DNA from: Legionella birminghamensis
GTDB taxonomy: Bacteria; Pseudomonadota; Gammaproteobacteria; Legionellales; Legionellaceae
Reading direction: 5' to 3'
Assembly (NCBI RefSeq): GCF_900452515.1
Contig: NZ_UGNW01000001.1
Span: 186,001-250,000 of the forward strand
DNA: 64,000 nucleotides
Shown piece after piece: positions 55,802-63,383 of this stretch. Numbering within the stretch: the first letter of the stretch is position 1; each line of letters begins with the position of its first letter. The notes beneath the pieces are model-generated. The model searched no databases and was not told the DNA's origin. It saw nothing but the letters and a program-made list of their open reading frames with translations. The translations under genes and the position numbers were made by a program.

Positions 55802-57028
55802 ATGTTTCTCGTAAAAAAAGCCCGTCAGCTTTTTAAATTCACGCCTTCAAATCCATTTGATAATATAGATTCAGCGAGCCTTTATACCACATTATCACAA
55901 AGCGAATCGCCCCAGGAACAAGCCATTTATTCTTTTTTTACACGTAATAATACTATTGCCCGTTCATTGCAGGAAAAATTACTGTTTCTCTGGATTCAAA
56001 ATCCTTCAAGATTAACCAATACAAATTGCAGTAAATTCTATGAGATTTTAAAGCACTCACTAAGCAATTTATCCACTAGTCCTCGCTATAAAATGCGTGC
56101 TGGATGGTTAATGGCTATTTTATCCAATACACTTTCTGAAGAGTTTAAAAACACGGTAGCTTCTCTTAACCAGGACTCTTTTATTCCTGGTTTCGCTGAT
56201 TTCTACCCCACCGCGAAAGTGTTAGAGTTCTTGCAGACTATGCGAGTGAGCGATGAGAATCCATCAGGGTTGATTACGAATTACTATTTCGTTTGTGCAG
56301 CCCATCTTAAAGCCGAGGATATTGAGGAAATTTTACCCGTATACCTGGGAGATTTTAGAAAAAACCAGCCCACTGTTGATCTTAACGATCAGCTTTTTCC
56401 ACTATTGGCTTTTCTTGAATGCATGAGTGAAGAACAATGTCTTAAAGTATTTAATCAGGTCGCAAAAAACATACAAATCGAACCCCTATCCTTCATAAAA
56501 GAAATCCTGACTCGATTTCTAGCGCAAGTCAGCGCTAATTTGGCCACCCAAATTAAAAACCAGATCACAGATGACTTTGTGAAAAGAAACTCTCCTGAGC
56601 ATCAAGGCGCCATTAAGGAGAAATATTACTGTATCTATGATCTGCATAATTTCATGGATACTCTCATGAAGCAAACTCATCAAGAGAAAATAGCCCAGTT
56701 TGCTACACCAGCCAAGGAAAATGAATTATCGCGCCTCATTGATCATTTATTTGAAAATCTCCAATCGTATCCGAAAACATTAGCAGACTATGAAGGGGCT
56801 TTTAAAATCTTAATGCAACTCGTGTTTAGCAATGATCAAGCCAGACTAATCATTAAAGAGAAAATTGATCTGAGCTATTACGCTCAAAAATGCAATATCT
56901 ATTGTCGTTTTCAGCAGCAGTTAAGGGCGGCCTGCATCTTGAAAACCTGCCTTCCAAACGCCCTTCAGGCCTGTCAGGAATCAGTAGATGCGGAAACCAT
57001 GATGGCTGAAGCAATCGCATTGATTTAA
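55802..57028 (+). CDS. hypothetical helical protein, effector-like
   Basis: A 408-residue soluble, mostly helical protein with no recognised motif. AAGG lies 7 bases before the ATG and it has its own promoter. Lys/Glu-rich helices fill most of the chain, and the C-terminus (ESVDAETMMAEAIALI) is short, acidic and hydrophobic, a pattern common in Dot/Icm substrates. It opens the AT-rich accessory island. Confidence 0.55.
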   Translation: MFLVKKARQLFKFTPSNPFDNIDSASLYTTLSQSESPQEQAIYSFFTRNNTIARSLQEKLLFLWIQNPSRLTNTNCSKFYEILKHSLSNLSTSPRYKMRAGWLMAILSNTLSEEFKNTVASLNQDSFIPGFADFYPTAKVLEFLQTMRVSDENPSGLITNYYFVCAAHLKAEDIEEILPVYLGDFRKNQPTVDLNDQLFPLLAFLECMSEEQCLKVFNQVAKNIQIEPLSFIKEILTRFLAQVSANLATQIKNQITDDFVKRNSPEHQGAIKEKYYCIYDLHNFMDTLMKQTHQEKIAQFATPAKENELSRLIDHLFENLQSYPKTLADYEGAFKILMQLVFSNDQARLIIKEKIDLSYYAQKCNIYCRFQQQLRAACILKTCLPNALQACQESVDAETMMAEAIALI

Positions 57029-57118
57029 GTTAGTTAGATTTAAAATAATTAGCAGAACCGATCCATTACATGTCTCACACTGATTTATAACTTACCAATC
57101 TTAGACCTTAGAGAAAAA

Positions 57119-57793
57119 ATGAAAAAGTTTGAACGAATTAACAACAACACTGCAGAATCATCGAATAGTACGCAAAAAATACTAATAGAATTAACTCGAT
57201 GTAACTATTATCCTACTTGCGTAGAAGGAGGCTCTCAATTCCCTAAGACACAAGAAGAAAATTTTGAAAGTAATCAAGATCCTAATGTTTTACTTCCTGA
57301 TTTCTATCGTTTAGCTTTAGAAAAAGACCATGCTCAATTGCAGTCAATCTTTCAAGATCTATTTGAGGACTATGCTAATAAGGAAAAGCACCAAGCAATG
57401 CGAGAAAAAGGCAATACTGCAATTATTGCTTTAGCTAAAGAAGCAAAAGTTGATGCAGTAAATTTGCTCCTATCCTACCATTACCTTAGCCCATCTGCTG
57501 CTGCATATGGCTATTCCTTTAGTAAACATGGCTACTTTTCGAATATTAAAAATATTGAAAAACTGTTAGATACCATCAGAAAATCTTCTTATATTAGTCA
57601 AAAAGCAGAAATGTCAGCTTTAAATGAAACCAGTGAGGCAGCGATAAAAGGTTTTCTCGAGAATGGATACTTTGAAAATGTTGAATCAGCAGAGTCTGCC
57701 ATGAACTGCATGGATGACCCGCTTTTGTTGCAAAAATTTTCAGAAAAAATGTGCGATTTAAATTTAAATAGAAATTGTATTTTGGATATGTAG
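57119..57793 (+). CDS. ankyrin-like repeat protein, hypothetical
   Basis: A 224-residue AT-rich gene product. Residues 98-120 (GNTAIIALAKEAKVDAVNLLLSY) follow the ankyrin pattern, and two imperfect copies of a G-[YF]-x-x-x-G-Y-F-x-N-[IV] motif follow (131-147 and 178-192). The N-terminal 55 residues are polar and disordered. Small degenerate ankyrin proteins are common Legionella effectors; function unknown. It lies 90 bases after the previous gene. Confidence 0.5.
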   Translation: MKKFERINNNTAESSNSTQKILIELTRCNYYPTCVEGGSQFPKTQEENFESNQDPNVLLPDFYRLALEKDHAQLQSIFQDLFEDYANKEKHQAMREKGNTAIIALAKEAKVDAVNLLLSYHYLSPSAAAYGYSFSKHGYFSNIKNIEKLLDTIRKSSYISQKAEMSALNETSEAAIKGFLENGYFENVESAESAMNCMDDPLLLQKFSEKMCDLNLNRNCILDM

Positions 57794-57812
57794 TTACAGC
57801 TTAAACCGTTGC

Positions 57813-58035
57813 TTAGATGTTCATGAATCCATTAACACTACTACCAGTTCAGGCAAATTAGTGTTTCATATTTTTGGTGCTCTGGCTGAGTTTGAGCGAA
57901 ACCTTATTCGTGAGGGTACGCAAGCAGGGCAGACTTCTGCCCGCACTCGTGCTCGATTAGGGGGGACGAAGATCTTAAATGCAAAAAAACAGGCATAGCC
58001 AAAAAAATGTATGCTGAACGAGAATTTACGGTGGA
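57813..58035 (+). pseudogene. remnant of a Tn3-type serine recombinase (resolvase)
   Basis: In one frame it reads VHESINTTTSSGKLVFHIFG followed by ALAEFERNLIREGTQAG and TKILNAKKQA, then a stop and KKMYAEREFTVD. This is the end of the catalytic domain, the long helix and part of the DNA-binding region of resolvase/invertase enzymes. The N-terminal half with the catalytic serine is missing and a stop interrupts the remainder. Confidence 0.85.
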
Positions 58036-58057
58036 TCAAAGCGAGCTTTATTTCTCC

Positions 58058-58588
58058 CTACTTTCCAATGGCTTCCATAACTTTATTGACATCTTCTTCA
58101 ATAATTTTATTAATTACTGAAATTTGATCAGAATAACCAACCGATTCAACAACCAAGTCAGCGATTTCCTCGTAAAATGCATCTCGTTCGTGATGTTGTT
58201 TTTCTAAAAAGCTTTTCATATCATCTACTGGAAGCGATGGAGTCCGGCCATTTTTCATACGGCCAAGTTGGGTTGGTATGGATACTTTCAAATAAACAAC
58301 AAATTCTGTGGACAATAATTTTCGGCATTGCTCGCTTGAGACAATACACTCCTCCAATAAAACGACTACATTTTCTTTTCCGGCACAATGGGAAATGATG
58401 TCTGCTTGGCACCGATTAAATGCTGCTTCCCCTTGCTCTCCCAAAATATCTTTTGTAAGTCGTCCAATATAGCGTTCAATACTTGGATTTGCATCAACGA
58501 GTTGCCATCCTAATTTATTAGCCAAAGCTTCAGTAAATATAAACTTACCAGCCCCCATATGCCCTACTATGAAGATGCGCTTTATCAT
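58058..58588 (-). CDS. shikimate-kinase-like P-loop protein with altered Walker A
   Basis: A 176-residue protein with the layout of shikimate kinase: MIKRIFIVGHMGAGKFIFTE, the LVDANPSIERYIGR segment, GEQGEAAFNR, and a C-terminal ADLVVES strand. Two key features differ: the Walker A lysine is followed by Phe rather than Ser/Thr, and the GGG shikimate-binding motif is replaced by LLEECIVSS. It is probably not a biosynthetic shikimate kinase and may be inactive. The first ~20 codons are duplicated at 60474-60552. Confidence 0.65.
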   Translation of the reverse strand: MIKRIFIVGHMGAGKFIFTEALANKLGWQLVDANPSIERYIGRLTKDILGEQGEAAFNRCQADIISHCAGKENVVVLLEECIVSSEQCRKLLSTEFVVYLKVSIPTQLGRMKNGRTPSLPVDDMKSFLEKQHHERDAFYEEIADLVVESVGYSDQISVINKIIEEDVNKVMEAIGK

Positions 58589-58626
58589 TTGTTAATAATC
58601 CTCTTAGCCGGAAATGTCAAAAACTC

Positions 58627-58929
58627 TTAAAGCAAACCACCAATACCATGTCTTTCTACAATATTGAGTAATTTAAGTATTGCGCCATGGGCATGCCGCT
58701 TCCCTTGCTCTAAGCCACGAATCATTGCAGGGCTAACATTAAGATATTTAGCAAATACAGATTGGCTTAATTTTTGTTTTTTCCGTAACTGTTGTATTTC
58801 CTCACCGGTAAATTCATGTAAAACAGGTAAATCTTGATCGGTAAGATTTCTTAATGTTTTTTTATCAATAATTTCAGCTTTGTAAAGACCTTGTGCAAGA
58901 TCATTAATTGTATCTTGTATATTAGACAT
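58627..58929 (-). CDS. HigA-like XRE antitoxin
   Basis: A 100-residue protein with a C-terminal XRE helix-turn-helix (about 50-95): IQQLRKKQKLSQSVFAKYLN and VSPAMIRGLEQGKRHAHGAI. The N-terminal 45 residues would wrap the toxin. It overlaps the end of the upstream toxin gene by 8 bases. It probably neutralises the toxin and represses the pair by binding the palindrome at 59342-59360. Confidence 0.8.
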   Translation of the reverse strand: MSNIQDTINDLAQGLYKAEIIDKKTLRNLTDQDLPVLHEFTGEEIQQLRKKQKLSQSVFAKYLNVSPAMIRGLEQGKRHAHGAILKLLNIVERHGIGGLL

Positions 58930-59311
58930 TTTTATTTACCTCAAACAGTTCCCCTAAAGTAATTAACTTATTTATTTGTTCATTATCAAGCCCAAGCATG
59001 ATATCAGCCAATTGCTTCAACTTTTTAAGCTCGGAAGTTGTCACATTTCCTTTATTATTCTTAGAGAATAAATGTAACCAGTAAATGCCATTATCCTTCT
59101 TAAAAGCTAATATACTTCTTGAGCCTCCGCTTTTACCTCGCCCTTCATTGGTTGCAACTCTTAATTTATAGAGCCCAGCTCCTAATGAATATTTTAATTG
59201 CTCATCTCTGCTTAACTTAAAAAAACCATCTAAAGTATTGATAAGAACTTCATCCTTTAATCCAATTTTATTTGCTTCATTAGTAAATTTTTTTATTTTT
59301 AAGTGCTTCAT
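58922..59311 (-). CDS. HigB/RelE-superfamily toxin
   Basis: A 129-residue basic protein with the RelE/HigB-like fold: LGAGLYKLRVATNEGRGKSG, GSRSILAFKKDNGIYWLHLF and the NVTTSELKKLKQLAD helix. Related toxins cleave mRNA on the ribosome. The order toxin-then-antitoxin is the HigBA arrangement. A TATAAT-type -10 lies upstream on the minus strand (59330-59325), next to the operator. Confidence 0.8.
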   Translation of the reverse strand: MKHLKIKKFTNEANKIGLKDEVLINTLDGFFKLSRDEQLKYSLGAGLYKLRVATNEGRGKSGGSRSILAFKKDNGIYWLHLFSKNNKGNVTTSELKKLKQLADIMLGLDNEQINKLITLGELFEVNKNV

Positions 59312-59341
59312 GAATGCATGCCAAATTATAATACCATGTAT

Positions 59342-59360
59342 TATAGTACATAGTACTATA
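59342..59360. promoter_or_regulatory. operator palindrome of the toxin-antitoxin operon
   Basis: Perfect 8-bp inverted repeat TATAGTAC-ATA-GTACTATA, placed 31 bases upstream of the toxin start and just upstream of a minus-strand -10 (TATAAT complement at 59325-59330). It is the natural site for antitoxin autoregulation. Confidence 0.6.
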
Positions 59361-59417
59361 TATTTCCAAAGGTCAAATTAACGGGGTGACGTGGTCAAGT
59401 AAAACGTTACAACCCAG

Positions 59418-59705
59418 TTAAGCTATTTTTTGTAACAGCAATTTAGCTTGTTTTTCATACTGATTGGGAGAAACATATCCTAAGAATGAATGAAGACGCT
59501 TGCTGTTATAATGCATAGCAATATAACTCAGAATATCCTGTTGCGCCTCCAGACGAGTCTGGTAGTTTTTCCACTGCACTAACTCTTGTTTCAAGGAGCC
59601 AAAAAAGCTCTCAGCTACGGCATTGTCCCAACAATCTCCCTTGCGGCTCATGCTCCCTGTGCATCCGTGTTGAGTCAACAATCGAGTATAGGGTTTGCTG
59701 GCATA
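59418..59705 (-). pseudogene. IS3-family transposase (OrfB) C-terminal remnant
   Basis: The reading frame gives YASKPYTRLLTQHG followed by GSMSRKGDCWDNAVAESFFG and ends in LHSFLGYVSPNQYEKQAKLL. This is the end of the rve integrase core of IS3/IS150-type OrfB, including the catalytic-glutamate region (AVAESFF). The upstream part is missing: the frame is cut exactly where the group II intron begins. Confidence 0.85.
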
Positions 59706-59745
59706 GTCGAGTAAGCTGAAGGCCTTTCAACCTCCAGCTCCTCTA

Positions 59746-59779
59746 AGAACCCACCGTACCCGTTTCCGTGTAGTGGGCT
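59746..59779 (-). ncRNA. group II intron domain V
   Basis: A 34-base hairpin on the minus strand: GAGCCCAC at the 5' side pairs with GTGGGTTC at the 3' side, including the catalytic AGC triad, a two-base CG bulge on the 3' strand, an upper stem with one A-G mismatch, and a GAAA tetraloop. Size, bulge position and loop match the domain V consensus. Confidence 0.9.
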
Positions 59780-59789
59780 CAAGCCTTTA

Positions 59790-60479
59790 TTAAGCCAGAC
59801 TCTCTGACCCAGCTGTACGTACTCTAGTCGATTTTGCAAAGCGCTGAAGTTTTTCCCTTTCGGCAAAATATTGTTTGTACTTTGGGTCATAGGGTGTCGC
59901 CTCGGCGCGGATTTTGATATGGCGCTTTATAGGTGTTGCGTTGGCATTTAACAACTTTAGTGTTTTATAGTGTCCTTGATGCAGTACTAACCCTGCATTA
60001 AACACCCAGTTGTCGCCACCTGTCGAGCAGAAATATTTTCTGGCTATCCAGCGCCGCCCTTTATTTCGATGTCGTCGTTTAGCCCATGCCCAAAGGGCTA
60101 AAAAAATATCGTTATCTACCTTACTAAAGACCGCTTTAGAAACCGCATGACGATAATAATTTGTCCAACCTCTTATTTTTGGGTTTAAGATGTTAATCAA
60201 ATCCTTAGCGCTTGTGGCTTTAGCACGTGCTATGATATCTCTGATATGTGCCAGAAAGGTCTTAACGCTGTCCTTCGACGGTTTGATTAAGAGTTTTTCC
60301 TTGTATTTACGAATATTGTGTCCTAAGAAATCAAATCCTTGGTCAATATGGGTAATCGTGGTTTTCTCTTCAGATAGTTTCAAGCCCCGCTCGGCTAGAA
60401 ATTCCTCTACAATGGGTTTTACTTTTTGCTCCAAAATTCCTTTTGTGGCTCCCGTAACGATAAAATCATCCGCGTAAAT
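59790..60479 (-). pseudogene. group II intron reverse transcriptase/maturase, C-terminal fragment
   Basis: The frame starts abruptly at the RT catalytic motif (IYADDFIVTGATKGILEQK) and continues through GFDFLGHNIRKYKEKLLIKP, the maturase X domain (PKIRGWTNYYRHAV) and a C-terminal basic region. RT motifs upstream of YADD are missing. A stop at 59790 ends the protein just before domain V, as in typical bacterial introns. Confidence 0.88.
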
Positions 60480-60552
60480 ATAAACTTACCAGCCCCCATG
60501 TGACCCACTACGAAGATGCGCTTTATCATTTGTTAATAGCCCCTTAGTCGGA
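60474..60552 (-). repeat. duplicated 5' fragment of the shikimate-kinase-like gene
   Basis: Nearly identical to 58533-58610: the start codon (60529), the P-loop HMGAGKFIF and about 20 bases upstream are repeated with a few changes. The copy stops at TTTATATTTAC, a sequence shared with the intron RT gene just before its YADD motif, so the two genes are fused there out of frame. It indicates a recombination event at short homology. Confidence 0.85.
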
Positions 60553-60714
60553 TATTTAGAATCTTGGCATGTTGGAACGATGGCATGCTTCAACTCCCCA
60601 GTCTATTGACTGGCTGGTCAAAATCCAAGCACACTAGCAGTGAGCTTTTATTATCTGATGGGAAGTTGAGCTTATTGTTGTTATTATCCTTTCAAATCTG
60701 ACAGTATGTCCAGA

Positions 60715-61905
60715 TTAAGTCAAAACTAATTCAGTTGATGCATTTTTCAAAACAGGGTTGGCAACTGCATTGATTACACCATTAACATAAGAATCTCGTT
60801 GCGATTGCGATAAAGCAGCGATAAGGCGTGCATTAATTACGGTATGTAGGGACACGGGATTTGATCGCTTTTTCTCGGTATCATACACAGATCGAAATAG
60901 AGTGACGCCAAAGGCGGGTGAGCGGGCTATATTACAAATTGAGAGCGCGTACTCCTGTTCATCGCTAGATAGATTAATTTGTACTGATTTATTAGCTTTT
61001 GGCATTACTTTCTTGATTAGATTAGCTTGTAATAAATCTTCCTCGACTTCAATGTCTTCTTCCGTATATTCATTCCTGAAAAGAAAGGAATTCAAATTGA
61101 CTAGCTTTTTATTGAATGCGAGACTGTCCATATACATAATGAGCGTCGCTTCAAGAAAATAGGAGATTACGAATTTTAAATCACTTAACTGTTCTGGACT
61201 AAATTTCAGAGAATCAGACTCCACTAAGTTCATGCACTCATGAAGACTCTTGGCTGCTAAATGATATTCACGCTGTTTAATCAACTGCAGGGATTCGTCA
61301 AACTTTAAGATAATGTCATGCGGAATATTTATTGTGGGGAGATTCCTGGCAAGAAGAAATTTGTCATAGTTAGAAAAAGGTATCTGCATATTGTTGGCGC
61401 GGAATTTAGCCATTTCCCCTGTGATTATAGTTCTTTTTGTTATTTCATCTATAGCAGGTTTCTCCACAAAATACTCGAGGCGTTCCAAATGTGAAAGATC
61501 GACTAAATCCTCAAATTTTATAAATTTGGGTTTAAGAATTTCCTCATTCTCTTTTAATGAGTTCGGTTGGTTTTTAACTCCAAAAAATGTCAATTGGGAA
61601 GCTGGATTGTCTGCTGAAAACTTCTGTGGCGAAGTCGGTGTGATTGCATTATTCGGAGTAACTGCTGGGTCAATTTTGTGTGAACCGGCTTCCTCCAATT
61701 TCTTTTTTGTACGCATTCTTTCTTTCCGAAACCAAGCATTAACTTTTGCATAGCTAACTCCAATTGTTTCCGCTAATTGGGTTTGTGTATATTTACTGGG
61801 TTTCGTATCCTGCTGAAATGCCTCTTTTAATAGAAGACGCTCAGATTCCTTAAAGTGATTGCTTTGGCGCGGCGTCATGCTTTTCTTAAGACTTCTTCTT
61901 TTCAT
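60715..61905 (-). CDS. homeodomain-like protein, putative effector
   Basis: The ATG at 61905 gives 396 residues (a TTG 15 bases upstream adds five). Residues 11-70 align without gaps to a 60-residue eukaryotic homeodomain: F18 (position 8), L26 (16), F30 (20), A45 (35), V55 (45), W58 (48), F59 (49), R63 (53), M64 (54) and K67-K68 (57-58) occupy conserved positions. The recognition helix reads KVNAWFRKERMRTKKK; the invariant Asn51 is Lys61. A Ser/Pro-rich linker (about 75-120) leads to an unassigned helical C-terminal domain of about 270 residues. No adjacent gene shares its strand closely. Likely a nuclear-acting effector or a bacterial regulator. Confidence 0.7.
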   Translation of the reverse strand: MKRRSLKKSMTPRQSNHFKESERLLLKEAFQQDTKPSKYTQTQLAETIGVSYAKVNAWFRKERMRTKKKLEEAGSHKIDPAVTPNNAITPTSPQKFSADNPASQLTFFGVKNQPNSLKENEEILKPKFIKFEDLVDLSHLERLEYFVEKPAIDEITKRTIITGEMAKFRANNMQIPFSNYDKFLLARNLPTINIPHDIILKFDESLQLIKQREYHLAAKSLHECMNLVESDSLKFSPEQLSDLKFVISYFLEATLIMYMDSLAFNKKLVNLNSFLFRNEYTEEDIEVEEDLLQANLIKKVMPKANKSVQINLSSDEQEYALSICNIARSPAFGVTLFRSVYDTEKKRSNPVSLHTVINARLIAALSQSQRDSYVNGVINAVANPVLKNASTELVLT

Positions 61906-62029
61906 ATTGAAGTTATTCAAATAATTTGATTTGTGAAATTATAATAGTAAAACATTAAGAAAAAATTAATAAACTTGATTGATCATTAATCAGTTGCCGG
62001 GAGTGTTATCGGTAATTCCTTAGTAATTG

Positions 62030-62200
62030 GGGTTTAACAGGTAGTCATAAACAAGTGTGCTTAACATTAAATTGGCTTCGCGGGGGCCCCGCGGTCGCAG
62101 CCGCGGGGATTCGATAGCTTTTAATTCTCATGCACTTGTGTAGATACATGGGTCGAATGCCGCGGGGATTCGGATGGGCTCCGCCGCGTGCTTCGATTCG
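62030..62200. repeat. CCGCGG repeat element, short copy
   Basis: Carries the GGTTTAACAGGTAGTCATAA...TTAAATTGGCTTCG core seen at 46141-46190, followed by the GGGGCCCCGCGGTCGCAGCC end and one full unit. Then comes a GATAGCTTTTAATTCTCAT segment also present at 11439-11457, a TGTGTAGATACATGG stretch like the ends of the 6521 element, and two degenerate units. 61906-62029 holds an AT-rich promoter region for the homeodomain gene. Confidence 0.8.
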
Positions 62201-62272
62201 TATTTCTATCAATTAATATTTCCTTAATCTATATTGATTAGAATGGAAGCATATAGGTAAAAGGAGGATGTC

Positions 62273-63298
62273 ATGGCTACAGCGACATCAACATCGACAT
62301 TTTTCAGACAAGCCCCGGGCATTAACCAGCTGGTGAGGCCTGCTCCCCAATCTGCTGAGAAGCAGCTTGGCGGGTATATTAATGTTGGTGATGGAAACGA
62401 TTGTTTCTTTCGTTCAGTAGCGGCTGGCATCATCAGCAAGGTTTTAAAAGATCCAATAAAAAATGAAAGACTGATTAAACAGATCTTGGATTACCACAAA
62501 GAAATATTCCCTAAACCGCAGCAGCATGAACGCGCCCCTTCTTATGCTGCCCGTCTGAAACTTTTAATGGCTGCACAGCCAATCACGCAGTTCGTGAGGG
62601 ATTTGGGATTCACCTTACGCCAAATAGCTGTGGATGAGATTATTTCTAATCTGATTGTGTATCAGGACGCATTCACTGATGACATGGAATCGGTGGATAT
62701 GATGCGAAAGGGGGATACCTGGATTAATGATACTGTTTTGCGTGATGCCCTGGCATACCGCCTGGCTTTGCCTATTGATATTCATGAAATTGAACATGGA
62801 AAACCATTGCATGCCAGCCATCATTCCCTTCCGCCCGCAGGTGTCATTCCCGCTTCCAAGATAAAAATCCAGCTCCTGGGCAAACACTATATGCCTTCTG
62901 TAACCAACATAACTGTATTTGAAAAGCTTAATGCCGCTGCTTCCTTACCTCAGCTGCCTGATTTTAAACGATCAAATGATCCTGACATTAAAATGCTTAA
63001 AGCCCAGCTTAAGGAAATCAGACTGGCATTGCACCAAAAATATCAGCATCATGTGAAGAACTTGAATGCAAAAAAAATTGATAGAGAAACACTCATGTCG
63101 ATTTATGAAACAGAAATGAAGATAATCGGCAATGACTCTCCTTCTGTTCGTTATCCAGGTACCGAGCATGGCCTCGAGCAGTTTTTCCGCAAGATAATGC
63201 GTCATACGCAAAGGAGTGAAGCAATCAATATCCAGCCCGGGGGAAATTTCCAGACTAATACGGCTCAGATCTTATCCATGCTATTTCACGCGGCTTAA
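62273..63298 (+). CDS. OTU-family deubiquitinase-like protease, putative Dot/Icm effector
   Basis: AGGAGG lies five bases before the ATG; 341 residues. The OTU catalytic triad is visible: D40 and C44 in GDGNDCFFRSVAAGI and H205 in LLGKHYMPS. The insert between the catalytic Cys loop and the GDTWINDTVLRDALAYRL segment is large and helical, as in the Lot (Legionella OTU) proteins. OTU proteases remove ubiquitin, for which bacteria have no endogenous substrate, so host delivery is implied. A C-terminal helical region (about 230-341) may bind partners or carry the secretion signal. Confidence 0.8.
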   Translation: MATATSTSTFFRQAPGINQLVRPAPQSAEKQLGGYINVGDGNDCFFRSVAAGIISKVLKDPIKNERLIKQILDYHKEIFPKPQQHERAPSYAARLKLLMAAQPITQFVRDLGFTLRQIAVDEIISNLIVYQDAFTDDMESVDMMRKGDTWINDTVLRDALAYRLALPIDIHEIEHGKPLHASHHSLPPAGVIPASKIKIQLLGKHYMPSVTNITVFEKLNAAASLPQLPDFKRSNDPDIKMLKAQLKEIRLALHQKYQHHVKNLNAKKIDRETLMSIYETEMKIIGNDSPSVRYPGTEHGLEQFFRKIMRHTQRSEAINIQPGGNFQTNTAQILSMLFHAA

Positions 63299-63383
63299 GC
63301 CTGGGAATTTTCAATGAAGAAAGAGTTCTGGCGTTTCTTGACGAAGAGCCAACCGCAGATGAATCTGCGGTCAACGGATTATC

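Larger units (their letters stand above)
59706..60479 (-). mobile_element. 3' fragment of a group II intron inserted in an IS3 transposase gene
   Basis: From 60479 leftward the minus strand encodes the C-terminal half of an intron reverse transcriptase/maturase, then domain V (59746-59779), a domain VI-like stem (AGCTGGAGG paired with CCTTCAGCT) and a plausible 3' end CTTACTCGAC at 59706. Immediately beyond, the transposase frame resumes at YASKPYT. The intron 5' half and the transposase N-terminal half are gone, replaced by a fragment of the shikimate-kinase-like gene. Confidence 0.85.

Noticed and set aside
63352-63371. Terminator between the OTU gene and cbs
   Set aside because: There is an 8-bp hairpin (ACCGCAGA with TCTGCGGT) but no T-run on either strand.
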